From positions 3,730,501 through 3,794,500 of the forward strand of contig NZ_JPOG01000001.1 in the NCBI RefSeq assembly GCF_000733765.1: 64,000 bases of DNA, in the 5' to 3' direction. Source of the DNA: Algiphilus aromaticivorans DG1253 (GTDB lineage Bacteria; Pseudomonadota; Gammaproteobacteria; Nevskiales; Nevskiaceae). Of this stretch, positions 35,789 to 43,395 are shown one piece after another. The notes beneath the pieces were generated by a model that was given only the letters and a program-made list of their open reading frames with translations, did no database searches and was not told the DNA's origin. Each line of letters begins with the position of its first letter. The first letter of the stretch is position 1. A program made the position numbers and the translations under genes.

Positions 35789-37283
35789 ATGGAAAGCCTG
35801 AGATCGCTGTTCAGTACCTACGGTCTGACACCGCACGGCTTCTGCTACGCGTGGCAGCCCGAGTTGCTGTGGCCGATGGTCATCGCATCCGGCACGGTCG
35901 CCGCCGCCTATTTCTCGATCCCGTTGGCGCTGCTGGCGCTGCTGCGCCGCCTGCCGGCCATCCGCTACCGCGGCGTATTCCTGCTGTTCTCGGCCTTCAT
36001 CTTCTTCTGCGGCCTGACGCATGTTGTCAGCGTCATCAATATATGGGTGCCCATTTATCGTTTCGAAGTGGTCGTGATGGTTTTGACAGCGGCGGTGTCG
36101 GTGGCAACGGCCGTTATGCTCTGGCCGCTGTTGCCGCGCGTGGTGGGCTTCATCGAGAACGAGGCGGCCGTGCGTGCGCGCTTGGAGGCCAGCAATGCCG
36201 AGCTCAATCGCGCGCTGGAGGCGTTGTCCGAGCGCAATCGCACCCTTGACGAGCGCAGCCGGCAGGACGCTGCCCTCGGCAGGCTGGAGCGCACGCTGCA
36301 GGGCTGCGTCAGCGTCTACGAGATGCGTGCGCCGGTGCAGGAGGCGGTCCGCGCCCTGCTACCGGGTGTCGAAGGGTCGATCTACGCTTACAACGGTTCG
36401 ACGCACTATCTGGAGCGGATCGCGGAGTGGGGTGAGGATGCTGAAGCTGCCGACATCATCGCGCCCGATGAATGCTGGTCCCTGCGTCAGGGGCAACCCT
36501 TTGCCAGCGAATTGACCGACTCGGCTGCGCTGCCCGCATGTCGGCGAGTCCCGCCAGGGCACCGCGCTCTGCCTGCCCATGAGCGCCGGCGGTGAGGTGC
36601 TGGGCTTCCTGCATCTGTGCTGCCAGCACGATCCCGCCGATTACAGCGAGGCTGAGCGCGAGGCGCGGCGCCGCCTGGGGGCGGAGCTTGCTGAGCGCAT
36701 CAGTATCAATCTGGCAAATATCCGTCTGCGCGAGCGGCTGCGCGGCCAGTCCGTGCGCGACCCGCTGACCGGTCTCTTCAACAGGCGCTATCTGGAGGAA
36801 ACGCTGCAGCGCGAGCTCAAGCGCGCCGAGCGCGCCGGGCGCGCCTTCGCGCTGATGGTCATCGATATCGATCACTTCAAGACGCTGAACGACACCGCCG
36901 GGCATGCCCTGGGCGATGAGGTGCTGCGGCAGATCGCTGTCGTGCTCCGCGAGAACTGTCGCGGCAGCGATGTCGCTTGCCGTTTCGGTGGCGACGAGTT
37001 CGTCGTCGCGCTCTTTGATATCACGCCCGAGCAGGTGAAGGGACGCGCCGAGTCGATTCGCGACTTGGCCGGCCGCATCCGCGCGCCCGGACCACTGCGG
37101 GGCGATACCCTGTCGATCTCGGTCGGTATCGCACTCTATCCCGACGACGGCAGTGTCGAGGAAGAGTTGCTGGGTGCAGCGGATCGCGCCCTTTACCGGG
37201 CGAAGCTCGCCGGCCGCAATTGCATCTGTGTCGGTGGTGGCGAAGACCCCGACGCGCGACCTCGGCTCAAGGTTCTGGCTTGA
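35789..37283 (+). pseudogene. Diguanylate cyclase with ethylene-receptor-like membrane sensor, interrupted by a frameshift
   Basis: Frame one (35789-36595) encodes a three-helix membrane domain very like the ethylene-binding region of plant ETR1 and related bacterial kinases: PHGFCYAWQPELLW, AAAYFSIPLAL, FIFFCGLTHVV. Cys74 and His78 match ETR1 Cys65 and His69 (Cu(I) ligands), but the ETR1 Asp25 position is Ser34. A coiled coil and GAF domain follow. At 36530 the GAF sequence continues in the +1 frame (CPHVGESRQGTALCLPM) and reads through LHLC to a full GGDEF domain (RFGGDEFVV), with an intact RGSD inhibitory site five residues before it. One extra C near 36530 explains the break. It may be a true mutation or a sequencing error; without it the protein would be about 497 residues. 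Confidence 0.8.
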
Positions 37284-37293
37284 ATGCGGCGTG

Positions 37294-37707
37294 TTACCAG
37301 AGCCGGATCAGCAGCAGCACCGTGCCGGCGACGATGAGCAGTGACGGCGCGTAGACCAGCGCGCCGACGACCGTTTCCCGACCTCGCGTCGCTTCGAAGC
37401 CACTGCCGGCCATGGGCAGCGCCCGGCTCGCGCCCCAGATCGCCGCCAGCAGCATGGCCAGCCACAGCCCGTAGAGGCCCAGCAGCAGCGTCCAGCTCAT
37501 CCATGTATCCAGCATCGGCGACGGCGTTAGCCGCGCCTGGATGAGCCCGACGATCCACAGCACGATGCCGTGCTGCACGCCGACCAGATGCGCGGACAAG
37601 CCCATGCGCTTGTTGCGCAGCAACGGCATCGCCACGCCGGTGAGCAGGCCGAGCAGGAAGAGCAGCGTGCCGGCGAAGAGCATCTGCTCGCTGTCGAGAG
37701 CGATCAT
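37294..37707 (-). CDS. Small four-helix membrane protein, possibly related to hydroxylaminobenzene mutase/styrene oxide isomerase
   Basis: 137 residues from MIALDSEQMLFAG; the 25-codon upstream extension lies in the hydrolase gene. Four hydrophobic segments are evident. The first helix LLFLLGLLTGVAMPLL and the loop RMGLSAHLVGVQHGIVLWIVGLI resemble the small membrane isomerase/mutase group (HabA, StyC), where a His in this region binds heme. The assignment rests on pattern memory and is tentative. The start overlaps the hydrolase stop by four bases, so the two are cotranscribed. Confidence 0.6.
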   Translation of the reverse strand: MIALDSEQMLFAGTLLFLLGLLTGVAMPLLRNKRMGLSAHLVGVQHGIVLWIVGLIQARLTPSPMLDTWMSWTLLLGLYGLWLAMLLAAIWGASRALPMAGSGFEATRGRETVVGALVYAPSLLIVAGTVLLLIRLW

Positions 37708-38561
37708 GTTGCGGTTCCCTGAGTGGCTCGGGTGCACCAGTCCGCGACGCGATGCGTGATCACTTCCGGTTGCTTCGCCCACCGAAAATGGTCGGCGGGC
37801 TGGCCGAGCTCGGCAGCATCGATCACCGCACTCTCAAGTACGGCAGAGGTGAGCTTGCCGGTGACAGCACGAACGGCCGACTCGGGCGCGAAGGTGTCTT
37901 CGGCCATGCGCAGGCTGAGCACCGACCCGGCGTAGTGCGCGAGGCCGGCATCCAGATCCTCGTCGATGCCCTCGGCGCTATAGCGCCCCGTCAGCGCCAG
38001 CGCCCGCCAGTCACGCATGAGGCGCCGCGGCTGCCGCCCGCCGAAGCCGATGCGGTCGCCGGGGAAGTAGCCGAGTAGTGCATTGCACACCGGGATCAGC
38101 GCGCACAGCGCGTCGATCCGCCGGCGCGTGGCGCCGTGGTAGGCGTTGCGCCACGGCGAGCCGCAGGCCACCAGCATCAGGCCGTCGATGTCTTCCGGCA
38201 TGCGCCCTGCCGTGATGGCGGCGAGATGGCCGCCCAGACTGTGGCCGAGCAACCACACGGGCTGCCCGTCGCGCGCGCAGCCGAGGCTGTGAAGGGCCGC
38301 CGGAATATCCTCGTCGAGCAGCTCGGCGAAGCCGAAGTCGCAGCGCCGCGAGGCGCGCAGCGGGCTGTCGCCGGTGCCGCGCAGCTCAAGCACGGCAATC
38401 TCCAGACCGCGCGCCGCAAGCTGCTCGGCGAGTTGTGCGTAGAAGCGCGCCGGAACGCCCAGTGCGGGCAGCACCAGCACTTTGCCGGTGGCGTGATCGC
38501 AGGTCGGGAAGCGTAGCAGGCGCGGCCCGTCGACGCGTTGTGCGCGGGTGTCGTCAGGCAT
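37704..38561 (-). CDS. Alpha/beta hydrolase family protein
   Basis: 285 residues from MPDDTRAQRVDGP. Alpha/beta hydrolase features: strand VLVLPALGVPARFY with the oxyanion-hole region, LELRGTGDSPLR, the nucleophile elbow LLGHSLGGHLAAI (Ser in G-H-S-L-G), and a late His in QPADHFRWAKQPEVI. A late acid is less certain (ESAVIDAAELGQ). Substrate unknown; the lid-like insertion at residues 140-200 resembles esterase/lipase types. Coupled to the downstream four-helix membrane protein gene. Confidence 0.82.
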   Translation of the reverse strand: MPDDTRAQRVDGPRLLRFPTCDHATGKVLVLPALGVPARFYAQLAEQLAARGLEIAVLELRGTGDSPLRASRRCDFGFAELLDEDIPAALHSLGCARDGQPVWLLGHSLGGHLAAITAGRMPEDIDGLMLVACGSPWRNAYHGATRRRIDALCALIPVCNALLGYFPGDRIGFGGRQPRRLMRDWRALALTGRYSAEGIDEDLDAGLAHYAGSVLSLRMAEDTFAPESAVRAVTGKLTSAVLESAVIDAAELGQPADHFRWAKQPEVITHRVADWCTRATQGTAT

Positions 38562-38611
38562 GGTCGGAGGCCTCCGTGGCGATGTAGTCGGGGTGTGATG
38601 CGACGCGCGCG

Positions 38612-38854
38612 TCAGCGCTGCGCCTTGTGGCCGCCGAGACCGAGGCGGCGGCGGATGAGGCCGGCGGCCACGGGCAGCGGCGCGCGCTCGCGCGTCGGGC
38701 GGGGCACGAGCTGCCCGGCGCAGTTCGGGCAGACTTGGTCCATGGCGGCCGCGCAGTCGGGGCAGAAGGTGCACTCGAAGGAGCAGATGCGGGTGGCGTC
38801 GCGCCAGCCCAGGGCGGTTTCGCAGCGCTGGCAGGTGCGTTTCATCTTGAGCAT
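38612..38854 (-). CDS. DUF1272 cysteine-rich small protein
   Basis: 80 residues. Eight cysteines in paired knuckles (KRTCQRCETAL, ICSFECTFCPDCAA, VCPNCAGQLVPRP) define the DUF1272 family, likely a zinc-ribbon protein. The C-terminal 30 residues are basic. Function unknown. It lies between the small membrane protein gene upstream and the hydrolase gene downstream on the same strand, with short gaps, so an operon is likely. Confidence 0.88.
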   Translation of the reverse strand: MLKMKRTCQRCETALGWRDATRICSFECTFCPDCAAAMDQVCPNCAGQLVPRPTRERAPLPVAAGLIRRRLGLGGHKAQR

Positions 38855-38865
38855 CGTGATTCTCC

Positions 38866-39249
38866 TCAGGCCGAAGGAAGGCTGTCGAGCGCGTAGAGCG
38901 CGAAGGCGGCCGCGAGCAGTGCGAGGCCGAGAAGGTCGGCGCGCACGATGCGTGCGATCGCCTCGCCGTGAGCGCCGCCGGTGGCGGCAAGCAGCAGGAA
39001 GCCGCCCATCGACACCAGGGCCGCGATGAAGGCGAGTGGTTGCAGCTGTGGCCGGAAGGCTGCCAGCACGACGAAGCTGCCGAGCAGCGCGAACAGCAGC
39101 GCACGGTGGCGCAGCAGCAGGAGCTCCGGCGCCTCCGGCGCGATGCCGTAGAGCGTGCGCAGCCGCTCCGTTGCGAGTACGCCCACCGCGGGGATCAGGT
39201 TGATCATTCCGACCAGCATCAGCAGGCCGCTCACCGCGTAGCCAATCAT
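38866..39249 (-). CDS. Conserved small integral membrane protein
   Basis: 127 residues from MIGYAVSGLLML; AAGGAGACGCA before 39249 decides this start. Four hydrophobic helices with charged turns: GMINLIPAVGVLATERLRTLYGI, then LLRHRALLFALLGSFVVLAAF. Homologues in Pseudomonas and related genera are annotated inconsistently, and no activity is established. It lies 11 bases upstream of the DUF1272 gene. Confidence 0.75.
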   Translation of the reverse strand: MIGYAVSGLLMLVGMINLIPAVGVLATERLRTLYGIAPEAPELLLLRHRALLFALLGSFVVLAAFRPQLQPLAFIAALVSMGGFLLLAATGGAHGEAIARIVRADLLGLALLAAAFALYALDSLPSA

Positions 39250-39278
39250 TGCGTCTCCTTGCAATGCGCCTCGGTCGG

Positions 39279-39908
39279 TCAGCCTGCCTCCGGCGGCGCC
39301 GGCCCGCCTTGATATTTCTCAAGATCGGCCTTCACGCGGCTCAGCGACTCCGGGGTGATGCCCAGATAGGAAGCCACCTGATAGGCCGGCGTGCCGGCGA
39401 TGATCTCCGGCTCCATGTGCGCGAGGAAGAAGGCGTAGCGCTGGGCGGCGCTGCGCGACTGCAGCATGCGCAGTCGGCGTTGCAGCGCTAGAAAGTGACG
39501 CTCCGCCAGCTTGCGCTGCATGGTTTCGGCGAGCAGGCCCGGCTGCTCGCGGCAGAAGGCGCGGAAGCGCACGCGATAGCCTTCCACGGCCGTCATGGCC
39601 TGCAGGCTCTCGTCGGCCGGCGTCTGTGTCAGATAGCTGTTGTAGGGCATGGCGGCCGCCGGTGCCGACAGCAGACGCAGATTCACTTCGCGGTCGTCGT
39701 GCAGGTAGTAGCTGCGCACCAGCCCGTCGCGGAGCAGCACCAGCTCGTCGACGGTGTCGCCGATCTGGAAGAAATGCTCGCCGCGCTCGTAGCGGCACGG
39801 CCGCAGGTGGCGCAACAGCGGCGCCGCAACCTGCTCGTCCACAGCCACCCACTGACCGAGATAGGCCGCCAGCTGCGCGGCAGTGGGTTGCGCGGTGGTT
39901 GTGTTCAT
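39279..39908 (-). CDS. Crp/Fnr-family transcriptional regulator
   Basis: 209 residues. A cyclic-nucleotide-binding-like beta-roll occupies residues 20-130 (RYERGEHFFQIGDTVDELVLLRDGLVRSYYL, quoted in parts: GEHFFQIGDTVDE and LVLLRDGLVRSYY). The dimer helix follows, then a C-terminal winged HTH ending YQVASYLGITPESLSRVKADLE. The PxGExR ribose-binding signature of CRP is absent and there is no N-terminal Cys cluster, so neither cAMP nor iron-sulfur sensing is indicated. It reads toward the small membrane protein genes and may control them. Confidence 0.85.
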   Translation of the reverse strand: MNTTTAQPTAAQLAAYLGQWVAVDEQVAAPLLRHLRPCRYERGEHFFQIGDTVDELVLLRDGLVRSYYLHDDREVNLRLLSAPAAAMPYNSYLTQTPADESLQAMTAVEGYRVRFRAFCREQPGLLAETMQRKLAERHFLALQRRLRMLQSRSAAQRYAFFLAHMEPEIIAGTPAYQVASYLGITPESLSRVKADLEKYQGGPAPPEAG

Positions 39909-39960
39909 GCGCGCACGATAGCCGGCGGCGACAGTGCCAGCCAGAATCCGGTGCGCGCGG

Positions 39961-39987
39961 TGTCGAAATGGGTCGACGCGCTTCGAC
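39961..39987 (+). promoter_or_regulatory. ECF42-type promoter, copy 1 (TGTCGA-N17-CGAC)
   Basis: TGTCGA at 39961-39966, a 17-base spacer, then CGACCAG from 39984. It lies 31 bases upstream of the GFA gene ATG. The same motif with the same spacing occurs at 40431 and 44763, upstream of two other genes of this island, which also encodes an ECF42-type sigma factor. Confidence 0.7.
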
Positions 39988-40018
39988 CAGTATGGAGACC
40001 TGGAACAAGGGGGAACCC

Positions 40019-40423
40019 ATGCAGAAGACCTATCACGGCAGCTGCCATTGCGGCGCCGTCCGATTCGCTGCCGACCTCGATCTCGAGGCCGGTTCCTTTC
40101 GCTGCAACTGCTCGATCTGCAGCAAGGCGCGCAGCTGGCTCGCGCCGTTAGCAGCCGATGCCCTTCGTGTGCTGGAGGGCGAGGAGCAGCTCAGCGTTTA
40201 CCAATTCGGCGCGCATCGCATTCGGCACCTGTTCTGCCCGCGCTGCGGTGTCCGGCCCTTCGGGCGGGCTGCGGATCCGGCCACCGGCGCCGATATGGCG
40301 GTGGTGAATCTGGCCTGCCTCGACGACGTCAGCGACGCCGAGCTGGCGGCGACGCCCATCGCCTATCTCAACGGGCGCGATGACGATTTCCAGTCGCCGC
40401 CGGCCGAGACCCGGTACCTCTAG
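40019..40423 (+). CDS. GFA family protein (glutathione-dependent formaldehyde-activating enzyme fold)
   Basis: 134 residues from ATG 40019, preceded by AAGGGGGAACCC. Zinc-binding Cys motifs of the GFA fold: GSCHCGAVRF, FRCNCSICSKA and HLFCPRCGVRPF. GFA-fold proteins bind zinc and sometimes glutathione, but the formaldehyde activity in the family name is doubtful for most members. It is preceded by an ECF42-type promoter motif and starts the DGPF/ECF42 island. Confidence 0.9.
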   Translation: MQKTYHGSCHCGAVRFAADLDLEAGSFRCNCSICSKARSWLAPLAADALRVLEGEEQLSVYQFGAHRIRHLFCPRCGVRPFGRAADPATGADMAVVNLACLDDVSDAELAATPIAYLNGRDDDFQSPPAETRYL

Positions 40424-40430
40424 CGCCCGA

Positions 40431-40457
40431 TGTCGAATCCGGGTGGCGCCGTACGAC
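40431..40457 (+). promoter_or_regulatory. ECF42-type promoter, copy 2 (TGTCGA-N17-CGAC)
   Basis: TGTCGA at 40431-40436, 17 bases, then CGACCAG from 40454. It begins eight bases after the GFA gene stop and lies 34 bases before the YCII gene start. The CGACCAG extension is identical to copy 1. Confidence 0.72.
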
Positions 40458-40491
40458 CAGATGGCAGGACACCGAATTCCCGGAGACGGTC

Positions 40492-40851
40492 ATGAAATAT
40501 CTCTGCCTGGTCTACACCGCTGAAGCTGCGGAGCATGCGGCGCCGGACGCGCCTCACGACGACGAGTGCGCCGCCAACCTCGATGCGCTGAAGGCGAGCG
40601 GGCATTTGCTGCTCGGGCAGCCGCTGCAGCCGGTATGCACGGCGACCACCGTGCGCAAGCGCGACGGCCGCGTCTCGGTCACCGACGGTCCCTTTGCCGA
40701 GACCAAGGAGCAGCTCGCCGGCTTCATTCTCATCGAAGCGCGCGATCTCAATGACGCCATCCAGGTGGCCGCGCGCATTCCGACGGCGCGCACAGGCAGC
40801 ATCGAGGTGCGGCCGGTGCGCCAGCTGATGGCCGGGACGGCGGCGGCCTGA
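40492..40851 (+). CDS. YCII-related DGPF protein, first copy
   Basis: 119 residues starting MKYLCLVYTAEA. The TDGPFAETKEQLAGF block contains the DGPF signature of YCII-like ferredoxin-fold proteins that are co-encoded with ECF42 sigma factors. YCII proteins have a dimeric ferredoxin-like fold with a putative His/Asp active site; no reaction is proven for the DGPF group. GGAGA precedes the ATG. A paralogue lies at 41859, and both end in the same IEVRPVR block. Confidence 0.92.
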   Translation: MKYLCLVYTAEAAEHAAPDAPHDDECAANLDALKASGHLLLGQPLQPVCTATTVRKRDGRVSVTDGPFAETKEQLAGFILIEARDLNDAIQVAARIPTARTGSIEVRPVRQLMAGTAAA

Positions 40852-40853
40852 GC

Positions 40854-41006
40854 ATGTGTCCGGCCTGTCTTGCCTCACTCGCCGTCTGGGGCGGCGTGGT
40901 CTCGGCCGGTGGCGCGGGTGCGTTGCTCGCTGTCCGGCTGCGTCGCCGCCAAGTCCTTCCCCGTACGAGCAAGCTGCAGGAGAAGCATCATGAGCAAGAA
41001 GGTTGA
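40854..41006 (+). CDS. Fifty-residue membrane protein with N-terminal CPAC motif
   Basis: ATG at 40854, two bases after the YCII stop, opens a 50-codon frame ending TGA at 41006. The product begins MCPACLASLAVWGGVVSAGG, then one hydrophobic helix and a basic tail. The CPxC plus single helix with a Gly/Ser-rich kink matches small proteins of the form MCPxCxxxxALIxAGxxSTGG that I have seen in other proteobacteria. It overlaps the DUF899 start by 17 bases in another frame, suggesting coupling. Function unknown. Confidence 0.6.
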   Translation: MCPACLASLAVWGGVVSAGGAGALLAVRLRRRQVLPRTSKLQEKHHEQEG

Positions 41007-41778
41007 ACCGTCGCGCGTCGTTTCGCGCGAGGTCTGGCTGGTCGAGCGTCGCCGCCTGCTGGAAGAGGAGCGCGCCCTGACCCACGAGCGCGATCGCCTG
41101 CGCGAGCGCCGGCAGCAGCTGCCCTGGGTGCGCGTCGACAAGGAGTATCGCTTCGAGGCGCCGGACGGCCCGTGTCAGCTGGAGGATCTCTTCGCCGGGC
41201 GCAGCCAGCTGCTGATCAAGCACTTCATGTTCGGTCCGGGCTGGCGCGAGGGCTGCGTCGGCTGTTCCTTCGAGGCCGATCACATCGTGCCGGCGATGAC
41301 GCATCTGCAGCATCACGATGTGGCCTTCGCGATGGTCTCGCGCGCCCCCATCGCGGAGATCGAGGCCTTCCGGCGACGCATGGGCTGGCCCTGTGCCTGG
41401 GTGTCCTCGGCCGGCAGCGACTTCAACTACGACTACCACGTCTCCTTCACGCCGGAGGAACTCGCCGCCGGCGAGGGCTACTACAACTATCGCCGCGAGC
41501 CGATTCCGGTCGAGGAGCTTTCCGGCTTGAGCGTCTTCCATCGTGCCGACGACGGCGCCATCTTCCATACCTATTCGACCTATGGGCGGGGCGGCGAGGA
41601 AGTGCTGGGCAGCTACATGATTCTGGACATGATGCCCAAGGGGCGGAATGAGACGGGTCCCAACTGCAACCTGACGGACTGGGTGCACCATCACGACCGC
41701 TACGCGGACGACGGCTATGTCGACGGCACCGGTCGCTATCGCGCCGCCGGCGCGGAAAGCTGCTGCGCTGGCGAATGA
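40990..41778 (+). CDS. DUF899 family thioredoxin-like protein
   Basis: 262 residues. DUF899 signatures: an N-terminal VSREVWLVERRRLLEEERALT helix, KEYRFEAPDG, then a thioredoxin-like core with LLIKHFMFGPGWREGCVGCSF, where C-V-G-C resembles a redox pair. VSRAPIAEIEAFRRRMGW and FHTYSTYGRGGEEVL follow. The family is often listed as thioredoxin- or peroxiredoxin-like and recurs beside DGPF and VOC genes. GGAGAAGCATC precedes the ATG. Confidence 0.9.
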   Translation: MSKKVEPSRVVSREVWLVERRRLLEEERALTHERDRLRERRQQLPWVRVDKEYRFEAPDGPCQLEDLFAGRSQLLIKHFMFGPGWREGCVGCSFEADHIVPAMTHLQHHDVAFAMVSRAPIAEIEAFRRRMGWPCAWVSSAGSDFNYDYHVSFTPEELAAGEGYYNYRREPIPVEELSGLSVFHRADDGAIFHTYSTYGRGGEEVLGSYMILDMMPKGRNETGPNCNLTDWVHHHDRYADDGYVDGTGRYRAAGAESCCAGE

Positions 41779-41858
41779 GCGCGGCACGAACGCGGAGTTG
41801 CATCGGGTACGCACGGGCCGACTAGGATTGCGCTACCGACAAGCGAAGGAGAGCTTTC

Positions 41859-42206
41859 ATGAAATACCTCTGTCTGGTCTACGCCGAAGAGGACAAGCTG
41901 CACAGTCAGCCGGACAGCCCCGAGGACGCCGAGTGCCAGGCCTATGCCGATAGCCTGGCGACCAAGGGGCAGCTGCTCGACGGTCGGCCGCTGGAGTCCG
42001 TGACCACGGCCGTGACGGTTCGCAAGCGTAGCGGTCAGGTTTCGGTCACCGACGGTCCCTTCGCGGAAACCAAGGAGCAGCTCACCGGCTTCTACCTGGT
42101 CGAGGCCGCCGATCTCGACGAGGCCATCGCCATCGCCGGGGATATTCCGCCGGGGCGCGTGGGCAGCATCGAGGTACGGCCGGTGCGCGAGCTGCAGGTG
42201 TCCTGA
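41859..42206 (+). CDS. YCII-related DGPF protein, second copy
   Basis: 115 residues with the same opening (MKYLCLVYAEEDK) and the TDGPFAETKEQLTGF signature as the paralogue at 40492, implying a tandem duplication separated by the DUF899 gene. AAGGAGAG lies 7 bases before the ATG. A CGACTAGG at 41819 could be the -10 of an ECF42 promoter, but I see no convincing TGTCGA at the right distance. The next gene follows after 20 bases. Confidence 0.92.
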   Translation: MKYLCLVYAEEDKLHSQPDSPEDAECQAYADSLATKGQLLDGRPLESVTTAVTVRKRSGQVSVTDGPFAETKEQLTGFYLVEAADLDEAIAIAGDIPPGRVGSIEVRPVRELQVS

Positions 42207-42226
42207 CCACGCCGCGGAGCCCGCTC

Positions 42227-42706
42227 ATGCAGTTGCAGAAGATCACGCCCTTCATCTGGTTCGACGGCTGCGCCGAGGAGGCGGCGAAGTTCTATGTCGC
42301 GGTCTTTCCCGATGCGGAGATTCTGCAGGTCGCGCGCTACACCGAGGCAGGCCGCGAGCAGCACGGCCAGGTGCCGGGAACGGCCATGACGGTGGATTTC
42401 ACGCTGGCCGGGCAGCGCTTCACCGCGCTCAACGGCGGGCCGCATTTCCCGCTGAGCCCTGCCATCTCCTTCGTCGTGCACTGCGAGGATCAGGCAGAGA
42501 TCGATCGCTACTGGACGGCGCTGAGCGAAGGCGGCGACCCGGCTGCGCAGCGATGCGGCTGGCTGGCCGACCGCTTCGGGCTGTCCTGGCAGATCGTGCC
42601 GCGGCAGCTGCCCGAGCTGATGCGCGACCCGGCGCGCGCCGAGCGCGTCATGGCCGCGATGATGCCGATGCGCAAGCTGGATGTTGCGGTGCTGGAGCAG
42701 GCCTGA
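42227..42706 (+). CDS. VOC superfamily protein, PhnB-like, first of four
   Basis: 159 residues. PhnB/3-demethylubiquinone-9 3-methyltransferase-like glyoxalase fold: ITPFIWFDGCAEEAAKFYVAVFPDAEI at the N-terminus (quoted in part: TPFIWFDGCAEEAAKFY) and CGWLADRFGLSWQIVP toward the C-terminus. Such proteins are betaalpha-beta-beta-beta dimers with a metal site in some members; the substrate is not predictable. It probably shares a transcript with the YCII gene upstream. Confidence 0.9.
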   Translation: MQLQKITPFIWFDGCAEEAAKFYVAVFPDAEILQVARYTEAGREQHGQVPGTAMTVDFTLAGQRFTALNGGPHFPLSPAISFVVHCEDQAEIDRYWTALSEGGDPAAQRCGWLADRFGLSWQIVPRQLPELMRDPARAERVMAAMMPMRKLDVAVLEQA

Positions 42707-42792
42707 GCGTCTTCTTCCGCAGCGATGCGGCAGATACGCGTGGTTGGGAGGGGGCTCACTGACGCCTGAAGCCGACTCGATTGCCCCCGAGG

Positions 42793-43086
42793 TCAGCTTC
42801 GGTTCTGTCCGTGCGCCGGGTCGCGGTGCTGGTGGCGGAGCACAAGAACGCGCAGCTCGGGGCGCAACGATCGATAGATGATCGAGTAGGGAAAGCCGTG
42901 CAAGGGAAAAGCGCGACGCCCGTCCTTCGTTGGCGTCCCGAGCTAGGGTTATTCGACGAGCAACGCGGCTACACGTTCGAACTCGTCGAGAAAGCGCTTG
43001 GCGACGCCGCTGCCAGCTTCGCGTTGATGAAAGGCGACGGCGTCGGCGAGCTCCGTGTCTGCCGCCGGGTGCAGCCGGTAGCTCAA
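42793..43086 (-). pseudogene. ParE/RelE-like toxin remnant with two in-frame stop codons
   Basis: Reading from TTG at 43086 (overlapping the antitoxin TGA) gives SYRLHPAADTELADAVAF, ending FERVAALLVE, the first half of a ParE-type toxin. Codon 46 is TAA (42951-42949) and codon 48 is TAG (42945-42943). Beyond them the same frame continues as LGTPTKDGRRAFPLHGF and then PYSIIYRSLRPELRVLVL to a TGA at 42795-42793, the standard second half with its conserved F-P-Y-x-I-I-Y core. The frame is otherwise uninterrupted for 97 codons, so the toxin was inactivated by point mutations rather than by deletion. Confidence 0.8.
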
Positions 43087-43307
43087 TCCAGTTGCTGCCG
43101 CAGGCGAGCGATGGTAGCGGCCCCCGTCATCGGAGCGACCGAGCCCGTGTCCAGCTCCGCATCTCGCTCCGCGGCGACGCGGTCCCAGGCCTCGTCGCGC
43201 GCCTTGTCGACATCCAGGCTGGCCACAACCCGGTCGAGCAACCGCGCGCGCTCTGCTGTGGGCAGGCGGAGCAGCTCGGCTTCCAGTGCTTCGATGGGTC
43301 GAGACAT
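43083..43307 (-). CDS. Addiction-module antitoxin (PF09720-like)
   Basis: 74 residues from MSRPIEALEAELLRLP. The pattern I-E-x-L-E-A-E-x-L-x-L-P-x-x-E-R-A-x-L-L-D-R followed by a charged helix is that of the putative addiction-module component antitoxins that pair with ParE/RelE toxins. It is intact, while the toxin gene directly downstream, overlapping by four bases, carries two stop codons. It may therefore be a relic or act as a decoy antitoxin. Confidence 0.85.
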   Translation of the reverse strand: MSRPIEALEAELLRLPTAERARLLDRVVASLDVDKARDEAWDRVAAERDAELDTGSVAPMTGAATIARLRQQLD

Positions 43308-43395
43308 GTGTGCAAGGTATCCCAGTGATGGTGATCGTCTAGAAATGGGTGCTTGCTGGATTGCTCGGCCTTTTTTGCCGTCGCGGCAGCGAACC

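Noticed and set aside
35774-37283. Programmed ribosomal frameshift in the diguanylate cyclase gene
   Set aside because: No slippery heptamer or strong downstream structure is evident at 36520-36540; a simple one-base change explains the data. I keep it as a frameshifted gene.
36579-37283. Stand-alone short GGDEF protein starting at 36579
   Set aside because: The frame upstream of 36579 already encodes conserved GAF sequence back to 36531, and no ribosome site precedes the ATG. It is the second half of the broken gene.
41796-41822. Fourth ECF42 promoter upstream of the second YCII gene
   Set aside because: CGACTAGG at 41819 resembles the -10, but no TGTCGA-like hexamer sits 15-18 bases upstream, so it does not meet the standard of the other three.
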